Below, in pieces: positions 5,091 to 5,638 of a DNA stretch of 5,638 nucleotides. Source of the DNA: an uncultured Lysobacteraceae bacterium. Its GTDB lineage: Bacteria; Pseudomonadota; Gammaproteobacteria; Xanthomonadales; Rhodanobacteraceae. How positions within the stretch are numbered: the first letter of the stretch is position 1; each line of letters starts with the position of its first letter. Under the pieces are notes generated by a model. It ran no database searches. It was not told the origin of the DNA and was given only the letters and a program-made list of their open reading frames with translations. Location of the stretch: the NCBI GenBank assembly GCA_946480705.1, contig CAMLLF010000301.1, positions 1-5,638 on the forward strand, given 5' to 3'. Both the position numbers and the translations under genes were made by a program.

Positions 5091-5491
5091 CCGGCCGCGT
5101 CCTCCGGCAGCTTCGCAATCACCTTGATCTCGAACTGGAACCCGTAGAGCCACGTCACGCCGATGCCGGTCAGCGTCGGGTGCGGCGCGCTGCCCCAGAA
5201 CTCCGGCACGATGTTCCAGATCGTCTCGAAGTGCTTCTCCGGATCGACGATGAACACCGTCACGTCGATCACGTCGTCGAAGGTGCAGCCGGCCGACTCG
5301 AGAATGGCATTGAGATTGCGGAACGCGCGCCGCACCTGGGCGTCGAGATCGGGCTCGGGCGAACCGTCCTCGCGGCTGCCGACCTGGCCGGAAACGAACA
5401 GGAAGCCATTCGAGCGAATGGCCGGCGAATAGCGATTGCGCTCGTAGAGCGCCTGGCGTCCCGCGGGAAAAACCACGTCGCGTCGAGTCAT
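5087..5491 (-). CDS. RidA/YjgF/YER057c/UK114 family protein
   Basis: A 134-residue cytosolic Rid-family protein; members form trimers, and the archetype hydrolyses reactive enamines and imines. Typical features are YSPAIRSNGFLFVSGQVG (residues 21-38), DLDAQVRRAFRNLNAILESAG (48-68), DVIDVTVFIVD (75-83) and a C-terminal FEIKVIAKLP (120-129). The arginine essential in archetypal RidA is absent: the aligned region reads HPTLTGIGVTWL (104-115), as in non-archetypal Rid subgroups, so deaminase activity should not be assumed. ATG 5491 is preceded by GGAG (5502-5499) at 7 bases; the frame is open to 5632, but that extension has no family features. Its stop overlaps the ATG of the PAP2-like gene, so the two were one transcript. 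Confidence 0.9.
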   Translation of the reverse strand: MTRRDVVFPAGRQALYERNRYSPAIRSNGFLFVSGQVGSREDGSPEPDLDAQVRRAFRNLNAILESAGCTFDDVIDVTVFIVDPEKHFETIWNIVPEFWGSAPHPTLTGIGVTWLYGFQFEIKVIAKLPEDAAG

Positions 5492-5498
5492 CGGTGAT

Positions 5499-5502
5499 CT
5501 CC
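5499..5502 (-). promoter_or_regulatory. Ribosome binding site GGAG of the RidA gene
   Basis: GGAG on the minus strand is 7 bases before ATG 5491. It supports the 134-residue start, which matches normal family length, over the longer reading from ATG 5632. Confidence 0.6.
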
Positions 5503-5590
5503 GGATAAGGGCCGCTGCGGCCCACGTCTGTGATGAAGTCACTGTAGGCATGTGCGACGCTGCGATAAACGCGGCGAACCGGGTATCACC

Positions 5591-5607
5591 GTTTGTAGAA
5601 TCCAAAC
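5591..5607. promoter_or_regulatory. Dyad GTTTG-N7-CAAAC with an embedded TAGAAT
   Basis: GTTTG (5591-5595) and CAAAC (5603-5607) are reverse complements. The 7-base spacer holds TAGAAT (5596-5601), a 5/6 match to a sigma-70 -10 for the plus strand; no good -35 is seen 16-18 bases upstream. The dyad sits between RidA and the putative divergent start at 5632, as expected for an operator controlling both directions. Arms are only 5 bases, so chance is possible. Confidence 0.35.
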
Positions 5608-5631
5608 AATTCGACACGGCAGGAGTCGACA

Positions 5632-5638
5632 TTGGACC
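5632..5638 (+). CDS. Possible start (TTG) of a divergent gene running off the right edge
   Basis: AGGAG (5621-5625) is followed after 6 bases by TTG 5632-5634 and then GAC. A -10-like TAGAAT (5596-5601) lies about 30 bases before the start. Only two codons are visible, so no product can be named. A regulator reading TTG-GAC and divergent from RidA would be a common arrangement, but that is a guess. Confidence 0.35.

Noticed and set aside
5015..5497. 160-codon plus-strand frame opposite RidA
   Set aside because: A shadow of the RidA gene with Arg-rich composition and no supported start.
5492..5632. 47-residue N-terminal extension of RidA from ATG 5632
   Set aside because: Rid proteins are about 130 residues. 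ATG 5491 has its own GGAG, and the extension covers the likely promoter and divergent start.
1..5638. tRNA, rRNA, CRISPR array, insertion sequence or phage attachment site
   Set aside because: No cloverleaf-like block, regularly spaced repeats, transposase motifs or terminal inverted repeats were seen in a by-eye scan of both strands.

Overview
This is a GC-rich bacterial window with a strong preference for G or C at third codon positions. The protein types suggest a betaproteobacterium, most likely Burkholderia or a close relative; that is an impression from gene content and codon bias, not from a marker gene. No tRNA, rRNA, insertion sequence, CRISPR array or phage gene is visible.

Layout. 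Plus strand: the 3' end of an unrecognised gene (1-433, with a probable frame change near 52), a histidine-phosphatase-family protein (678-1382) and a VOC/glyoxalase-fold protein (1609-2013). Minus strand, read from right to left: a RidA/YjgF-family protein (5491-5087), the frame-disrupted remnant of a PAP2-like membrane protein that starts inside the RidA stop codon (5090-4475), a zinc alcohol dehydrogenase of the YahK/cinnamyl-alcohol type (4320-3277), a possible 25-residue leader peptide (3188-3111) whose stop overlaps the next start, and a membrane-anchored M28 metallopeptidase (3114-2068). The VOC and M28 genes converge. At the right edge a further plus-strand gene may begin with TTG at 5632, divergent from RidA.

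These look like ordinary chromosomal accessory and housekeeping enzymes, not one dedicated pathway. The histidine phosphatase and VOC genes each have their own ribosome binding site and long 5' gaps containing stem-loops, so they are probably separate transcripts. RidA and the PAP2 remnant form a coupled pair (ATGA overlap). The dehydrogenase has its own leader, with a dyad covering its ribosome binding site. A GC-rich stem-loop separates the dehydrogenase from the leader-peptide/M28 unit.

The points most worth a second look are: (1) four frame changes confined to the PAP2-like gene while its neighbours are intact; (2) the short upstream ORF that appears to couple to M28; (3) the dyad TGCGTGAC-N13-GTCACGCA over the dehydrogenase start, followed upstream by a second N13 dyad; (4) loss of half the structural-zinc cysteines in the dehydrogenase; and (5) missing consensus catalytic residues in the histidine phosphatase and RidA proteins. 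I did not find evidence of an entirely new multi-gene system.
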